Part shown: one piece after another, positions 47,001-58,982 of the stretch
Layout: each line of letters begins with the position of its first letter
Position numbering within the stretch: position 1 is the stretch's first letter
NCBI RefSeq assembly: GCF_000208865.1
Contig: NC_018398.1
Span: forward strand, 4,234,812 to 4,298,811
Length of the DNA stretch: 64,000 nucleotides
Reading direction: 5' to 3'
Source of the DNA: Neospora caninum Liverpool
Taxonomy: Eukaryota; Apicomplexa; Conoidasida; Eucoccidiorida; Sarcocystidae
Made by a program: the position numbers and the translations under genes
The notes under the pieces: generated by a model
The model's database searches: none
The model's input: the letters and a program-made list of their open reading frames with translations, nothing else
What the model was told of the DNA's origin: nothing

Positions 47001-50000
47001 CGCAGGCGGCACTTCTTATCTTTTCCCTGGCCTCGAGAGACGTTTCGTAACGCGGCACGGATCTGCGCATCCTTCCCTTCGCACCGGTCGCTTTCGAAAA
47101 GCACGGGGCCTGTCCACCACGCTTTGTCCGAGACGTTTGGAGACGCAGTGAGCGTCAAAACGTTAGGGAGGAAGACAGCTGTGCGACGCCTTCTCTCCGC
47201 GAGTTCCGCAAGGTTTCAACCGCGAGAGGCGGCAGAGAAACGCAGAGAGACGTCCAGCGAGCGTGCGCCCACACCAAAACAGAAGTGGAGCCGGGTGCAA
47301 GCCGAGAGAGAGCGTCCCCGATTCTCTGCGGCCATCTCACCTGTGAAGGGGGTAGCGAAGTCGCCACTGGGGTAGAGCTGCAGTGCTCGGGCGTGGGGTT
47401 TTGGCTCGCCTCGCGCAGCCGTGCAATCATGAAAGAGAGCGAACCGACGAGGTCGACCAGATCCCGCGGCATCGGGTCCCAGGCGAGTCTGACGAGCTGG
47501 CGTCGGCGAGCAACGAAGCTTTGCGTCGGAGCATCGCCGGGCTGGCCGTCAGAAGGCAGTCCTTCTCTTGTCGAGGCACTCTCTGCTGCGGCTGCGCAAT
47601 CTGGGGAAGCGTAGGGAGAGGCGCGAGGTGAAGGTGACGATGCGGGAGAAAGGAGAATCGGCACAACAGCAGAAAAGACCGAGAGGATTTCCGCTGCGAG
47701 GTCGCTGTCTAGGGCAGATGCAAGCGGAGATGCCCCAGGCAGCTCTTGAACTGCGAAAGACGCAGATGAGGAACCGAGAGAGAGCGGAACGGCTAAAGTC
47801 TCCGCGGAGAGCGAGGGAGGACACGGCCAGGTTTGGAGAGCGCGCAAGCCGTCGACGAGAGAAGAAAGAAGAATGACGCACGAGACAGGGGCCAAGCCAG
47901 GCCTTTCTGTGCTCGCCTGGCGGCTGCGCCGGCAGAGGCGGACGTACACGGGAGCCAAGATCGCAGCTACGGAAGGCGGACTCCTGCCTTCTTGCAGAGG
48001 GTGTCCGGAAGCAAGACTTGGTCTAAAATCTTCCTCGATTCCCTTCCCGTGGCTTTGCTGCCAGCCCCCGTGCGGCAGCGATGGACCTGCGAGCGCGTTC
48101 GGCGACGCGGTGGCATCTGTTGAAGACTGCAGCGGGAAAAGATTCAGAAGAATTTTGTGGAGTCTTGACACGGCGAGAGCTGTGTTCGAAAGGGAGGAGG
48201 CAGGGAAGTCGGTGACCTGGGCTGGGAGCAATCTCAGCAGAGACTGCACAGCTTGAAGAAGAGGTGCCGACGGGTCTCCGTCGCTCAGTGAGCCGAGAAG
48301 ACGAGACGCCTGACGGCCAATTTGCGCCACGCGGGCGGCCAAGTCCGAAGCCGTTCGGACAACCTCGTGCTGCACTGAGGAAAACTCGGGGCAGGCAGAA
48401 GCGTTCGGCGACTGCATCGAAGAAGGACGAACTGATTGCTGGGAGGAAGCGTGCGGTGAGACTGGAGGGGAAGATGGAGAGCCCGGTTTTTCGGTTGACG
48501 GCAAACGGTTCCAGGGAGTCTCTGCGTGTGGTGCAACGGCATGGTTGCGCGAAGAAAACGAAAGGCCCCCAGGAGAGCGCGAGGCTCCCTTCACAGGAGA
48601 TGGCGAAGACGTACCATCGGCCGAGCTAGACGGTGAGATCAGTGGAAGCAGCAGCTGAAGAGCCTGGAGTCCACAGCACCAGTCGACCGCCTTGAGCCTG
48701 GAGCTCTGTGCGGCCATCTCCTCCAGGAGGGCTGTGACAAGAAGTTGTAGGGGAGAGGCGAATCGAGGGTTTGGAGCCGATGCACACGCAGGCGGAGACA
48801 CGGGGCCCGCGGGGCCGTGAGAGAAGGAAGGCGCGAAAGGAGGGACTGAGGCACGAGGAGATGAAGGAAAACGCGGTGGAAGAGCGCCACCGACGGCTTT
48901 AGAGGGACTAGAATTAAGAGCGATTGACTGAGTCAGAAGCAACCGGACAAGGCACGCCTGGTGGGGAGAGTCTGACTCGAGAGACGAAGCGGCTTCACCC
49001 TGTTCGAGCGAGTAGAGAGCACGCCCTGAGGCCGGTGCGACAATCCGGGCGATGTTGTAGGCGGCCAGTGCGAGAGCCTGAGGTGGAAAGTGGGGAGCGT
49101 AGACGAAGACGTAGCAGCAAGCGGCAGCGAGAAAAGGGGCTGACGGCCGCACGCCTAGAGACAGCAGCGAAGAAAGAAACATGGAAAGATCTTGAGGCAG
49201 AAGCAGATGCGGGGGTGCCGTCGCTATCTCTGTTCGACCGGGCGGGCCCCCAACAGTCTCCGCTGAACTGGGGTGTCTCCTCGAGGTGACAAGTGGCGTC
49301 TCTTCTCTTCTCCCTGGAGCAAAGACTTGGAACTCTTGCGTCCATTCGGACGGTGAAGGTGGGCGGAGCGCAGCAAAGAAGGTCTCGCTCTCCTTTAGCC
49401 GGGACAGGTTGGGCGACAGGGAATCAGGAACGAAAAACGACGCAGCTCGGCCGTTCGGGTGCGGATGCCACGTTTCTGTCTGAGCTGCGACTTCGGAAGG
49501 AGCAGATTTCCCCCTGGAGCCAGAGGGGGGGAGAGAAGCAAACCGCGAACATGCGGTAGGCCACGTGTGTTGCTGGCCTTCCGTGTGGCTATGGAGCCGT
49601 GCTGCCCAGCCTGCAAGGTGTTTGTGCGAATGAAGAAGTTGCCTCAAGAGGCAGGCGGTGCATGCATCTTCAAAAGCTCTAAATGTGGCAAGCCACGGCG
49701 ATCCCGGCTTGAGAGAGAGTTCGTGAGTGGTCACCCTCTGGGTTGCGGGCGGGGCTGGCACGTTCCCCGTCACGTCGCGTTCCCACGTGTCGGACTGTTG
49801 GGAAAAGGAAATGGCAGAGACGTCTCCGGAGGAGCGCTCGCCGCTATCTCTGCCTCGAACCCCATCCAAACACTCTGGTTCGCCCTCGCCGTGCATCGGA
49901 CTGGAGCTCCGTCGAGTTGGGACTTGCCGTGGCTCCCCACATTGCTCTCCAACGTTCTCGCGAGCGAGTTCAGAAGGACACTCAGCACGGAGCTGGGCCT

Positions 50001-51063
50001 TTGCGGCAGCTCCTTTCTGGGCACTTGACTCAAGGCCACCGCCTGCGCGATCTGGGCGCCAGCCTGCCGAGATCCACAGACGGGACAGAGCGTGAAGGGA
50101 AAGTGCAACTTCTTTTGCGGGTAAAGACTGCAGCCGTCTGGGGTCTTTCGCAAAAACGCAGGGGAGCTGCGTGAGCAAGTCCAGGGGAGGTAACGACGAC
50201 GCTGCGTACAGGTGAAGGATCGAGAAGCAGACGTGGGGAGAATGCTCCAGGTGGAAGAACAGGGACCGCCAGAGAGATTCTGAAACGTTTCTTGAAGCCA
50301 GGCGTGCAGAGCCAAGAGGCATGCGCCCTGCCGTACCCGCGCGGGGCTTCGAACCGTGTGCAAGGGCGTAGGAACGACGTGATGGCGAGACGCTCAGACT
50401 CTTCAGCAGTCGAAGCAGCTCGCCTTCGCTCATCGGCTGCCACAGATTATCGCTGGCGACAGGATTCCTGAAAGGAAGAGAGGACGACGCAGGCGCGGAA
50501 ACAACCGAGGAGGCGAAACGGCAAGCTGCAGTTACCGCAGAGAGAGGAAAGGCGGCCCGTGATCGGCATTCCGCGAGTGTCAGGGGAAGAAAGACGCGAT
50601 CGCTGGATGGCAACCACGGCAGAAGGCCAGCGGTGGGGTCGCACCGGGGACGGAACCGAAACGCGCGGACATTGCAACGCCTTCGACGTAAGTGTTTCAG
50701 CGACAGGGAAGGAGAATACGGCTCTCGAACGGTAGTCTCGAGTCGTCGGTTCCAGGACAGTGAGCCTGCTCGGTCTGCCTTCCTGAGGCAGGTCCGCCTG
50801 ACGCGACGCATCTGTCGGCCATCCTCCAGGAAAGGCAGGCAGGAAGGACTCGACGGCAATCCGGTTGCAGGAGGAAATAACGACGATTCGAGAGGCGCTC
50901 GGACCCAAGCATCGACGTTCTCCGTCTCATAACCACCCATGGCCCGCCTCTTGAGGTCCGCCCGGTGGGAGAAAAAACCGATCCTCTTGGTGCCATTCTT
51001 GGCGAGCGGCAAATCTCCAGCCACGCCAGAAAGGTGATGCCTGAAGGAGGCGATCCATGGCAT
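41073..51063 (-). CDS. Very large helical-repeat protein, probably organellar (RAP/HPR-like)
   Basis: I do not recognise a named orthologue. The exon chain is 51063-47341, 46756-44999, 44513-44289, 43119-42519, 42151-42103, then 41508 to a stop at 41073. Phases agree at every junction (0, 0, 0, 1, 2), and most borders are strong, e.g. CAG|GTGAGA, TCTCCAG|GTC, CTG|GTGAGG, CAG|GTACGT. An additional exon in 43.1-44.3 kb, or more beyond 41.1 kb, cannot be excluded. It encodes about 2,250 residues. The first ATG in frame, at 51063, starts MPWIASFRHHLSGVAGD, basic and compatible with a mitochondrial leader. The body carries scattered degenerate helical motifs such as LPAKEVALSLHALSRLW, PPQALALAAYNIARI, RDVSTLALQFRRCEGLTPDL and SRALSSFALWLGHHF. 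They resemble the heptatricopeptide-type repeats that accompany RAP domains in apicomplexan mitochondrial RNA-binding proteins. Ser/Pro-rich linkers separate them. The role in organelle RNA is inference. Confidence 0.62.
44884..44965 (-). tRNA. tRNA-Leu(AAG), inside an intron of the host gene
   Basis: The minus strand shows a class II tRNA: A box TGGCCGAGTGG, anticodon stem CTGCG/CGCAG with loop TTAAGGC (anticodon AAG, leucine), a short variable arm around CCGAAAGG, T arm GTGGG-TTCGAAC-CCCAC, 3' strand TTCTGTC and discriminator A. The 5' strand GGCAGAG pairs with it using two G-U wobbles. Four nucleotides (AGTG) instead of the usual two separate acceptor and D stem, as if AG were duplicated. 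It lies in the 485-bp intron 44514-44998 of the large minus-strand gene, same strand, about 33 nt after the 5' splice site. The first clear TTTT terminator is about 70 nt downstream. There is no anticodon intron. Confidence 0.88.
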
Positions 51064-52840
51064 CTCAGCAGAATCGAGGTTTCGCTGAAAAACGCTTGAG
51101 TGTCGAGTCAAACAGGCCCCGCGTGCGCAGCGCTGCTTTTGCTTGGCCGTATCTCCTGCTCATGAAAGGGTCGGGTTCCAGGCAGCAGGCCATCTGTGAA
51201 AAGGGAAAGTCTGAAAGTAGGCAGACTCTAACGCGGACGTCTACAAAAACCTGTGAACATTTACCCTCCAGATGCACATCCAGCACATTCCTTTGCGTAA
51301 AGTTGGTCTGCAAGATGTCCGCAAGCAACCGCGGAACGCGCCGAATTTTCGAGCCTCTCGTGGTCCACTACCCTTTTAGACAGGCAGACCTAGAGTCTGT
51401 CGCTGGAACGCCATCCGCGCGTAACGTCTTACTGTCTTTTTGTGTCGTTTAGCGGTAGCACTAACTTTCTGGGCGTGTCAAAAGGGACCGCAAGGTTGTG
51501 TTTTCAAGACGAGTGTGTTTCCAAGACTTCTCTCACAATGCACTCCCGATGACTATGTGTACACCTTGCGCCGCGTGCGCGGTACAGACAGCAGAATCGG
51601 CCAGGCTGGTGGGCAATAGGTGAGCAGCTCGTGTGCCTGTCAAGGTGGCGCCGGGGGGGAAATTGCAAGCACCGCGGTCAATCTACGGCAATAAAGCAGA
51701 GGCGGCAAAGTCAGAGAAAAGGCGGTAAAGCCGAGGGAGAGTTTGGAGTCCGCGTTTTTGTCGTGAGACTCCGAGAGAGCGTTTACCAGCCGGAATTGAG
51801 GCAGCCGCCAGTTCCCGACTACCGCACAGTGTGCTGTCACGTGGGTGTTGCGCGCGTGCTCCAGCTGCGTCCTGCGAGGCGTTGCAATCTCGGGAGACGA
51901 TACATCTGCCGAAACGCTGCCACAGCATGCGGCTCCAACTTCGTGCTGGCAGCGCGCTTAACCGGAGGTTTGTACCATCGTGGTTGCGGAACACCATCGG
52001 AGAGCGAGGTTGCTTCGCCTGGTACATGCAATCTGTGCACAGATGCCTATGCATTTGTACATACAGCTTTTTTCATTTCCACAATCGCGTCTTTTCACGT
52101 TTCATGTGACGCGATGACCCACTGCAAGCTCTTCCTCCGGCTTACCGCCTTTGCAGGGGCTGCATGCCAACCAATATATTTTCCGACGAAACCTGGAGCT
52201 GTTCAGATCCACGCTTACTGTTGAAAAATCTGTGAGCCACCGTTGTCCCTGTCCTGGGTGCTGTCTGGGCGTCCCGGGTGCCGACGTTTCCTTGCGCCTT
52301 TTTTTTCCTCCGTTTGATTCCCTGGTTCGAAAAAGTCGTTTCTAGGCGCTGTAGCGCCACTTTTTTGAACTGTGGGGTCCTTTCCCCCCGAAATTTCACC
52401 GAGCCCTTGGGGGCCTACTGTTTCTCATGCTCTTTTTCGGGGCGGGTAGGCTGCTGCGGCTGCGCTACGCGGGGAGCTCACAAAAGTTTTCAGCTTCGGT
52501 ATACATCGTTGTTTTCCTTTCGCAGCGACAACTGTAGGCGTTGCCATATCCTGAATTGTTCACGCTTTGTTTCACCTTCCTTTGTTCCGTCGTCGGAGCT
52601 CCGCATGAAGTGAGTGAGGACGGAGTGATGCAGCGAGAGCTCGGTCCGTCAGGTCCTGCCATCTGCTCGGCCGATTACCTGGTCCTTGGGGCCGAGTGGT
52701 TGGAGGCGGAAATATTTTCCTTTCGGCAGTGAGCGAGTGGCTGAGTGGCCATTTCAGAGAGAGAACGACAACCCAGCGTACATTGTTCGTGAATTGGCTC
52801 AAGCATCGTGGGGAGATTGATTCACTCACGTGGCCGCAAG
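51064..52840. other. Divergent intergenic region (shared promoter zone)
   Basis: The large minus-strand gene starts at 51063 and the first small secreted-protein gene at 52841 on the plus strand. The stretch should hold both promoters and 5' UTRs. I see no further gene; frames here are short and without domains. Confidence 0.5.
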
Positions 52841-54178
52841 ATGAAGGCAAAGTCGTGGGGTGCGGTTTTAATTCTCATCCTCGTTGCGATTGCAACAGGA
52901 CCGGAGCAGACAGCGGCTAAAGGCTTTAGAGCTGCAGTGAAAGACCGTAAGTACCCAGACAATCGGCCTAGCTGCCTCTACGCACGGCTGCATCTTTGAG
53001 AGTCCGCTGGCATGTCCCTCGACTGTTCTGCGAGTATTCCGTTCCTCTGTGTGTGTGTGTGTGTGCGTGAGACGCCTAATTAGGTGGGAGCTGACAGCGA
53101 GCTGTTTCTCGTGAATTTCCGTATGATTGCAGGGCCTGTGGTCGAACTCACCGTTCCCAAAGTTGTTCCCATCTCATGGAAATTGCACAGTCGGGACTTG
53201 CCTAGTTCGGCGTGAAAACTTTCCCGCCGGCCGGTGTACCGTGAGGTGTTGTGTTTCTATTGTGATTGTTGTCGACTTTCTATAGTGTTTAACAGGGTCC
53301 TTGGAAGGACACCCCAACCGGCACAAGTCGCTCCGATTGTCGTAGAGAAACCAGAACGCCCCGAGACCCCGTTTCAACCGGCGACGGGACGTACTGCCCC
53401 AGTGGCAAGCCAAAGATCGATGAGCTACGAGACCAGACCCTCCTTCAATCTTCTATATGCGGATCTGGGCCGGTACGGCTCTGAGGAAGTCGTCGCAGAG
53501 TTGGAAGCTGGTTTCCACAATTTTGCTGCAAACATCTACCAGGGCCAGGTGATGATGCGAGCGGCCCTATCGCGGTTGGCGACAGCGGTGAAACGAGTTG
53601 TTCTGCCGATTTCTGGCGAGCATGCGATGAATCTGTGGTACATCAGGCAGCGTGTCGTCAATCTGTATTTCGACAGTCGAGCGCTCGCGTTGCGGTGCTT
53701 GTATATCGCCTACTTCCCAATTCCTGCCACTCCATCGTGGGACACAAGAGATATTCCTTACCGAAGAAGAAAGTTGCTGCACTTCCTTGGAACTTATTAT
53801 ATGCTAGACGCCCGGCTCACGCTTCTAATTCGTTTCATGAAGGCGCTTCTTTCGACAGTCTCAGAGGTCTTCGCATCGCACAAAACAGGCAAATTGGATT
53901 CGATGGGAAGGGTCATCCATACCAGTGGCCTGTATTTGATAGATGGATTTACTTTGTTTTATGAGACACTGTCTGGCCTGAAGGACGCGGTTGTGGCATC
54001 AGTGGTTTTCCCTCATCCCCGGGAGAGGGCTTATCGGGCACTTCATCGGACAGGGTTGGATTCGCATCATATTCTGAACGCCGCGAAGAGTGCCATTGAT
54101 ACAAGTGTTCAATTCCGCCGAGGGCATATCGACCAGATCGTTAAGGCCGAGGGACAGGACGGGACATCGATGCTGTGA
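52841..54178 (+). CDS. Small secreted protein of unknown family, two exons
   Basis: Exon 1 (52841-52946) starts MKAKSWGAVLILILVAIATG, a textbook signal peptide with cleavage likely near TAA|KGF. It ends at a strong donor GAC C|GTAAGT (phase 1). The best acceptor in phase is CGACTTTCTATAG at 53285, giving exon 2 53286-54178 and a protein of 332 residues. A competing acceptor at 53133 leads to a short frame stopping near 53213, so it is less likely unless it is a small extra exon. The mature part has a Pro-rich spacer (QVAPIVVEKPERPETPFQP) and then about 230 mostly helical residues including LLYADLGRYGSEEVVAELEA, ANIYQGQVMMRAALSRLATA, KLLHFLGTYYMLDARLTLLI and LYLIDGFTLFYETLSG. I recognise no domain. 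The signal peptide and lineage suggest a dense-granule or other vacuolar protein, which is inference. Confidence 0.7.
53047..53067. repeat. (TG)n tract in the first intron of the secreted-protein gene
   Basis: A run of about nine TG units followed by TGCGTGAG lies within the 52947-53285 intron. Confidence 0.85.
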
Positions 54179-55183
54179 GGATGCACCAACGGGTACGTGG
54201 TTTTCCGGAGCGAGCTTGCGAGGAGAGCTTGAATTTGCATTGGCCAGGACACGAAGGTGGCCTGCGCCTCCAACCCCCCTTCGGAGTGGCACGCGCATCC
54301 ACACGGCGCTGCTGCGGAATAATAGATTGTTTACAGGAAGTAGCTGGCGGTCGCCTGCACGCTTTAAGTCATGTTGCAGATGAAAACTGCGTAAAAGAGA
54401 CTAGTTGTCTCGGGGGGTTGCCGCTTGATTTGGTGGTTCCTGCGTGCAAGGCACGCACAACCCAGCGCTAATGATATACAGTTTCAGAGATGTACGGGCA
54501 AGGCCAACGAAACGTCAAATTCGGTTTTTGGATGTTACATGTGGCTGTTGTCCATACCGATCGGATGGCTGCTGGCCTGTGTCTATTAAGCATCAGGCAG
54601 CAAGGAGAATGGGGAAATCCCAAATGGGGAACGGCTAGCAAAGCCGTGACTGACGCGGTGGAACAAGCATCATTTGATACCGTAGAACTTTTTGATGCTT
54701 GACTCTCGTGAGCATTTTGAGCGAAATCTGTGGAGACTTCTTATTATGCTGCTGTCCACACTGAATTCAAAACAGTGGTAATATTTGAAAATGAGGAGCA
54801 ACTGTGTTGAACAGAGCCACCGCTGCGCGAAATTGGTGTGTTCAGTACCGCCATCCCAACGCCCACAGGATTTGTCACTATAGCAATAGAAGCTATGTGT
54901 AGATCGTGTCACCGGTACGCCCCAGCTTCTGTAATACCAATCAGATTACATCTGAAGCTAGACTCCACGCTGCTAAAAACCTGTTTACAGTATTATTATT
55001 TGATGAAATTGAAAAGGCGCAGTTGACATTTTAGATGAAGATCCCTGTCATCGTGGCGCTGCGGGTGTCTGTACAGCACCGTGGCCGTCAGGGCGTCTTC
55101 TGCGTTTCGGAGACCTACGAATGATAAATGACGTTGTGCAACCGAGCCAGTGAACTGCAGCTTAAGCGAAAAACCCAGCCACA
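54179..55183. other. Intergenic between two small secreted-protein genes
   Basis: AT content is higher than in neighbouring coding DNA, and no frame is convincing. It should hold the 3' UTR of the left gene and the promoter of the right one, both on the plus strand. Confidence 0.5.
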
Positions 55184-56283
55184 ATGCGAATCGCTTTCTG
55201 CAACATCATATGCTTCGTAGTTTACTCGTCTGGAGCTTTTCTGCTTCATGATGGTCTATCTCCTCGTGCCGCAAGCGTGAAAGGCGACCACACTGGACCA
55301 CAGCCACGGGGAGAAACGCAAGGTGTGATAATGTTAGCATTACCTCACAGGCACACGCCAGATGCGGTGGGCGACAAAGCGCGCCGACCAAAGCGATCTG
55401 AGAGATTAGTTCAAATGCACTTCAGAAGCACAGAAGGTAATGCAACTGCAACTGACGGATAATCTTCGAGTTTCAAAAACTGCATGAAGCAATTGCAGAA
55501 GACGATCAAAGCAGTCCTTCTGGGGAAGCAGGCCGCAATGAAATGCGTCCTCGTAGAAGAAAAGATGCAGATATGCAGGCTGATGCAGGTACGGAAGACC
55601 GAAGCGCCATGGGCCGCTGCAGATGTTTACACAACCAACCGTCTTACACAGGCAATTCTGAGCCGGAGAACTGTGCAGACGAAGAAAATCGAATAGAAGC
55701 AGCCGAACAAAAGGTTCAGGCTGCACATGAGCAGCTTCAGAAACATCACATTGGACCGGCACAGAAAAAGGCAGAGGAGTTGCGTGAACGAGCTGAGAAG
55801 GTTTCCACGGAAGCGGAGGAGGAGCGGACAGCGGAGGAACAGGAGGAGGAACACCACGACCATAGTGATGCACCAAGCTCCGTAGCAGTTTTCTTAGGCA
55901 CGTCGGTGACGGACACGATACCAGATTTCCGCTTACCGTTCTGAGGGATGTCGCATTGTGGTCAATGTGTGCATACCAACGACTGCTGTTTGACTTCTTG
56001 TCTCTGTGTCTGGGTAACTGCGAGGTGCTTTGTCGTTTGTGAAACACTGCTCAAGCGAGGAACGCACGGGATCGTAAACCGGGAGACTTCTACTGCGAGA
56101 ATATCCTACTTCATTTCCCAACGTCTTGCCGCAAACAGTAAAGAATTTCAGAATGCGAACACTGCAGACCCGCTGACGGAGGCGCAACCGGAGGCTAGAG
56201 CCACTATTGTAACAACAAACACCTCGGCTACCGCGCGTACGTATGCGATGCAAGGCCTCTTACAGACGCTGGAGGACGAGTGA
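55184..56283 (+). CDS. Small secreted coiled-coil protein of unknown family
   Basis: Exon 1 (55184-55436) starts MRIAFCNIICFVVYSSGAFL, a signal peptide in good start context (CCACAATGCG), and ends at GAA G|GTAATG. A very short 62-bp intron leads to exon 2 at 55499 (phase 1, acceptor AATTGCAG). Exon 2 encodes charged sequence and a coiled coil (NRIEAAEQKVQAAHEQLQKH, then EELRERAEKVSTEAEEERTA) ending in a Glu/His-rich patch. Two ends are possible. Unspliced, it stops at 55944 (232 residues). With a phase-0 splice from TCG|GTGACG (55905) to CTCAAG|CGA (56056) it continues through RGTHGIVNRETSTARISY and ATARTYAMQGLLQTLEDE to 56283 (295 residues). The second keeps a protein-like frame open, but its acceptor has a poor pyrimidine tract. 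No domain is recognised; export to the vacuole is inference. Confidence 0.62.
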
Positions 56284-58982
56284 ATCTTTCCACCGAGTTG
56301 TCGTTAGCTTGCGGATATTTTTAAATGGTGTGAACGTCTATGTGAACAGCATGCACGAGGCTCCATTTCCACGACAGGTATGATCAGCTGCCGCCCTCTG
56401 TGGATGCGATCCTAGTTGTCGAAAGGAATCTACTTTCAACAAACAAGGGCTGCATGCCTACGTGAAACAAAAGGAGAATACACGCGGCTGGGTGACTATC
56501 ACCTGGCGATTTCCTTCTAGTTTGAGTCGGTCACGGTTCAAAGGCACTTGGGCACGGGTGATGGAATCTTGCAACATCACTCCGTGGTCTTGCGTCTTGC
56601 GACCTCCCGCTTCAATGATGACCCAAAAAACCCGGTTCCCATCTGAACAGGGATCTGGTGTCTCTGGTGACAGCCTCCCGATGTGCCGGAGACATTATCA
56701 AGGGAAAAACGGCCCTCCTGTCACCGTTCAATCCCCTGCATGCTCCCTTCTTACAACCGGAGGTGAGCGCATAACCCGTAAAAACGTGTTGGTCCCCAAC
56801 GAAGGCTAATAACCTCCAGAACAGAGGACAACTACCGGCCTCTTCGCAGGGGAACGGCGTGAAAATCATGGTTGAGCACGTGTGCAGCATGTGCGTGATG
56901 GTTCGGGGTGATGCCGCTAGTGGATTCCCGCCGATGCAGCAAACGTAGTTGCCTCACAGGGAAAAAAGACCCGGCAGCCTGGAATCCAATTTAAAATTTC
57001 ATCCGCATCGTCTGTTGTGCTGCGCTTGTACATAAACACGTGAACCATACGCTTTCCAATTTCCACGGTTTTCCGAACGAGGGCGATTGCGCCGAGGCCG
57101 TTGTCGTCCAGCACAGACAGCTGTCCAGAGAAAACACTAGGCACTCTTTTCCCTTCGCGAAGGACACCCCGTCAGCCACACCCAGGGTAGAACAGCTGAC
57201 GAAGCGAAGTGGTACTTTTCTTCTGAACTCTCTTGTTTTGTCTGCCGTCAGCTGACTGTGTGGCTCATGGCACTCGACTGTGTGAGGAAGGCGACCGTGT
57301 CTCCCATTCACAAGAGTATCGACATCTGCGGTGTAGTTTTTCCGACGTCCTCGGCCGTTCATTGTGGCCGTCACGCGGGCAACGAATCTGCTGCTTCTCC
57401 GCCGTTTTCCCATCGCGAACACCCAACTGCAATTTTCTTTTCTTTCTCCAGTCCCCCTTCTTGTTTTGATTCGGTCCTCGCGCGTGCTTTTGTCTTTCTC
57501 CATCTCTCTGTTGGCTTGGTGTTCTTTCCGTGCTCAACCGTCCACAGGTAAGTCCAGTTCTTCCGCCGTATCCTTTGTGCCCGTCCCCCGCATTCCACTT
57601 CTTCCTTGCATTTGGAGCACCCCCACGTCTTTCGATGCAACTTCGGCCATCCTTCCTTCTTCCAATTGCCCCAAGGATCACTTCTTTCGCATTTCTCCGC
57701 GTCCCTGGGACTCCTCGGCCTTGCTCAGTGTCACATTGCTTTCTCCTGTTCTTGGAGCGACGTCGTCACACGCAACGGTGAGAAAACTTTGCTGCACCAG
57801 GAGACACTTGTCTGCCTGACCGCTGTAGCTTCTTCGCAACGGTGTCTTGGGTCTCGGCATGCCACCAGCGCCGCCTCTCTCCGCGTCAGAAGTCCCCCCG
57901 GTTTCTGCCCCTTTTCGAGCTGGAAGAGAAGCGAACATCGCTTCTGTTTGCGTGCACATTTGCAGCGCCCTCAATTTTTCCTCCACTTCATTTCACGCAA
58001 AAAACATGAGTGGTGGAGGCTCCATTTTGTGCTGGCCGCCTGGCGGGCAACGAGGGCTCCCCACCCCCCGTTCTCCTAGTTCTCAGAGATCGTCTCGGGC
58101 CACTCGCGTGTATATTCTTCTGCCAAGACCGCTTCTCTTCTTTTTCTCTGTTTCCCGCCACCTTTCCTCTCACCTTATATCTTTGCGCATTATCAGCGTT
58201 GGCCGTTTGTGCCCGTCAACGCCCTAGTCGCCCACACATTTCCCGGCCGCCCGAAGCGGTTCTTTTGCTGCATGCAGAGCTTCTCTTTGCCAGAGGGAGA
58301 ACAGGACCATGCCAAGGGGGTTGCCGCGGGTTCCTGTCTTCTCCTCAGCGACGACGCTGCGCTGGCTTTACCCTTCGTGCGCGTATCCACTGTTGGATGT
58401 GTGTGTGTGTGTGTGTAGGGCTGTTGATGCCCACCTTCGTCGAGAAAGTTCCAGGCGCCAGCAGATATCGGTCTTTGGAGACCAGCCCGTCTCTTTTGCG
58501 CGCGCGCCCTATGCTCCGCGTCACCTCGGTTCCACGCGTCCCGTTTCCTCCCTTCCTCTTGAAATTTCGGTCTTGTCCCGCGCCTTCTGCCCCCAACCAC
58601 GTCGTAGCTGCGGGTTGCCCCTTTGGAAGCTTCACAGTAACACCTCGAAAAACCGGAGAGAGAGACGCCTGAAAACTTGGACCTTTTTCAAAGGAGAGTG
58701 CGTACTTTGCCCAGCTGCGCTCACTCTGGAGTTGATCTACGGCGTCTTTGCTTCGCCTTCTCGCTCGCCCTCGCCCTAGTCAACGCGGCCGTTTTCGAGC
58801 GCCTATCTCCGCCAAGAGCTTAAGCCTCCGTAGGCCGCTCGACACGCAAGAACGCCGTGCCAGCGTGGCAGGATCAGTAGGAAAAGAGAGGCAAAGTCGG
58901 GGGACACCCAGGCCCAGCAGACGCAGAGACGCGGCCTTACCGGAATTCTTTTCGTCTCTCAAATAAAAGAAGCGTTGCCACC
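56284..58982. other. Intergenic and 5' leader of exportin-1
   Basis: No gene is convincing. The 57.2-58.8 kb part is pyrimidine-rich on the plus strand. A perfect donor-like CCACAG|GTAAGT at about 57547 suggests an intron in the XPO1 5' UTR. A (TG)n tract ending in TAG lies at about 58399-58418. The end of the stretch contains the near-perfect start context TTGCCACCATG of XPO1. Confidence 0.5.

Noticed and set aside
51064..51111. N-terminal extension of the large minus-strand protein
   Set aside because: It begins with TTG; the first ATG in frame is at 51063.
53134..53213. Alternative second exon of the first secreted-protein gene
   Set aside because: The acceptor GATTGCAG is good and in phase, but the frame stops after about 26 codons and cannot join the long 53286 exon, whose own acceptor fits the donor phase.
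56462..56809. 115-codon plus-strand frame after the second secreted gene
   Set aside because: No signal peptide, domain or splice support; probably chance.
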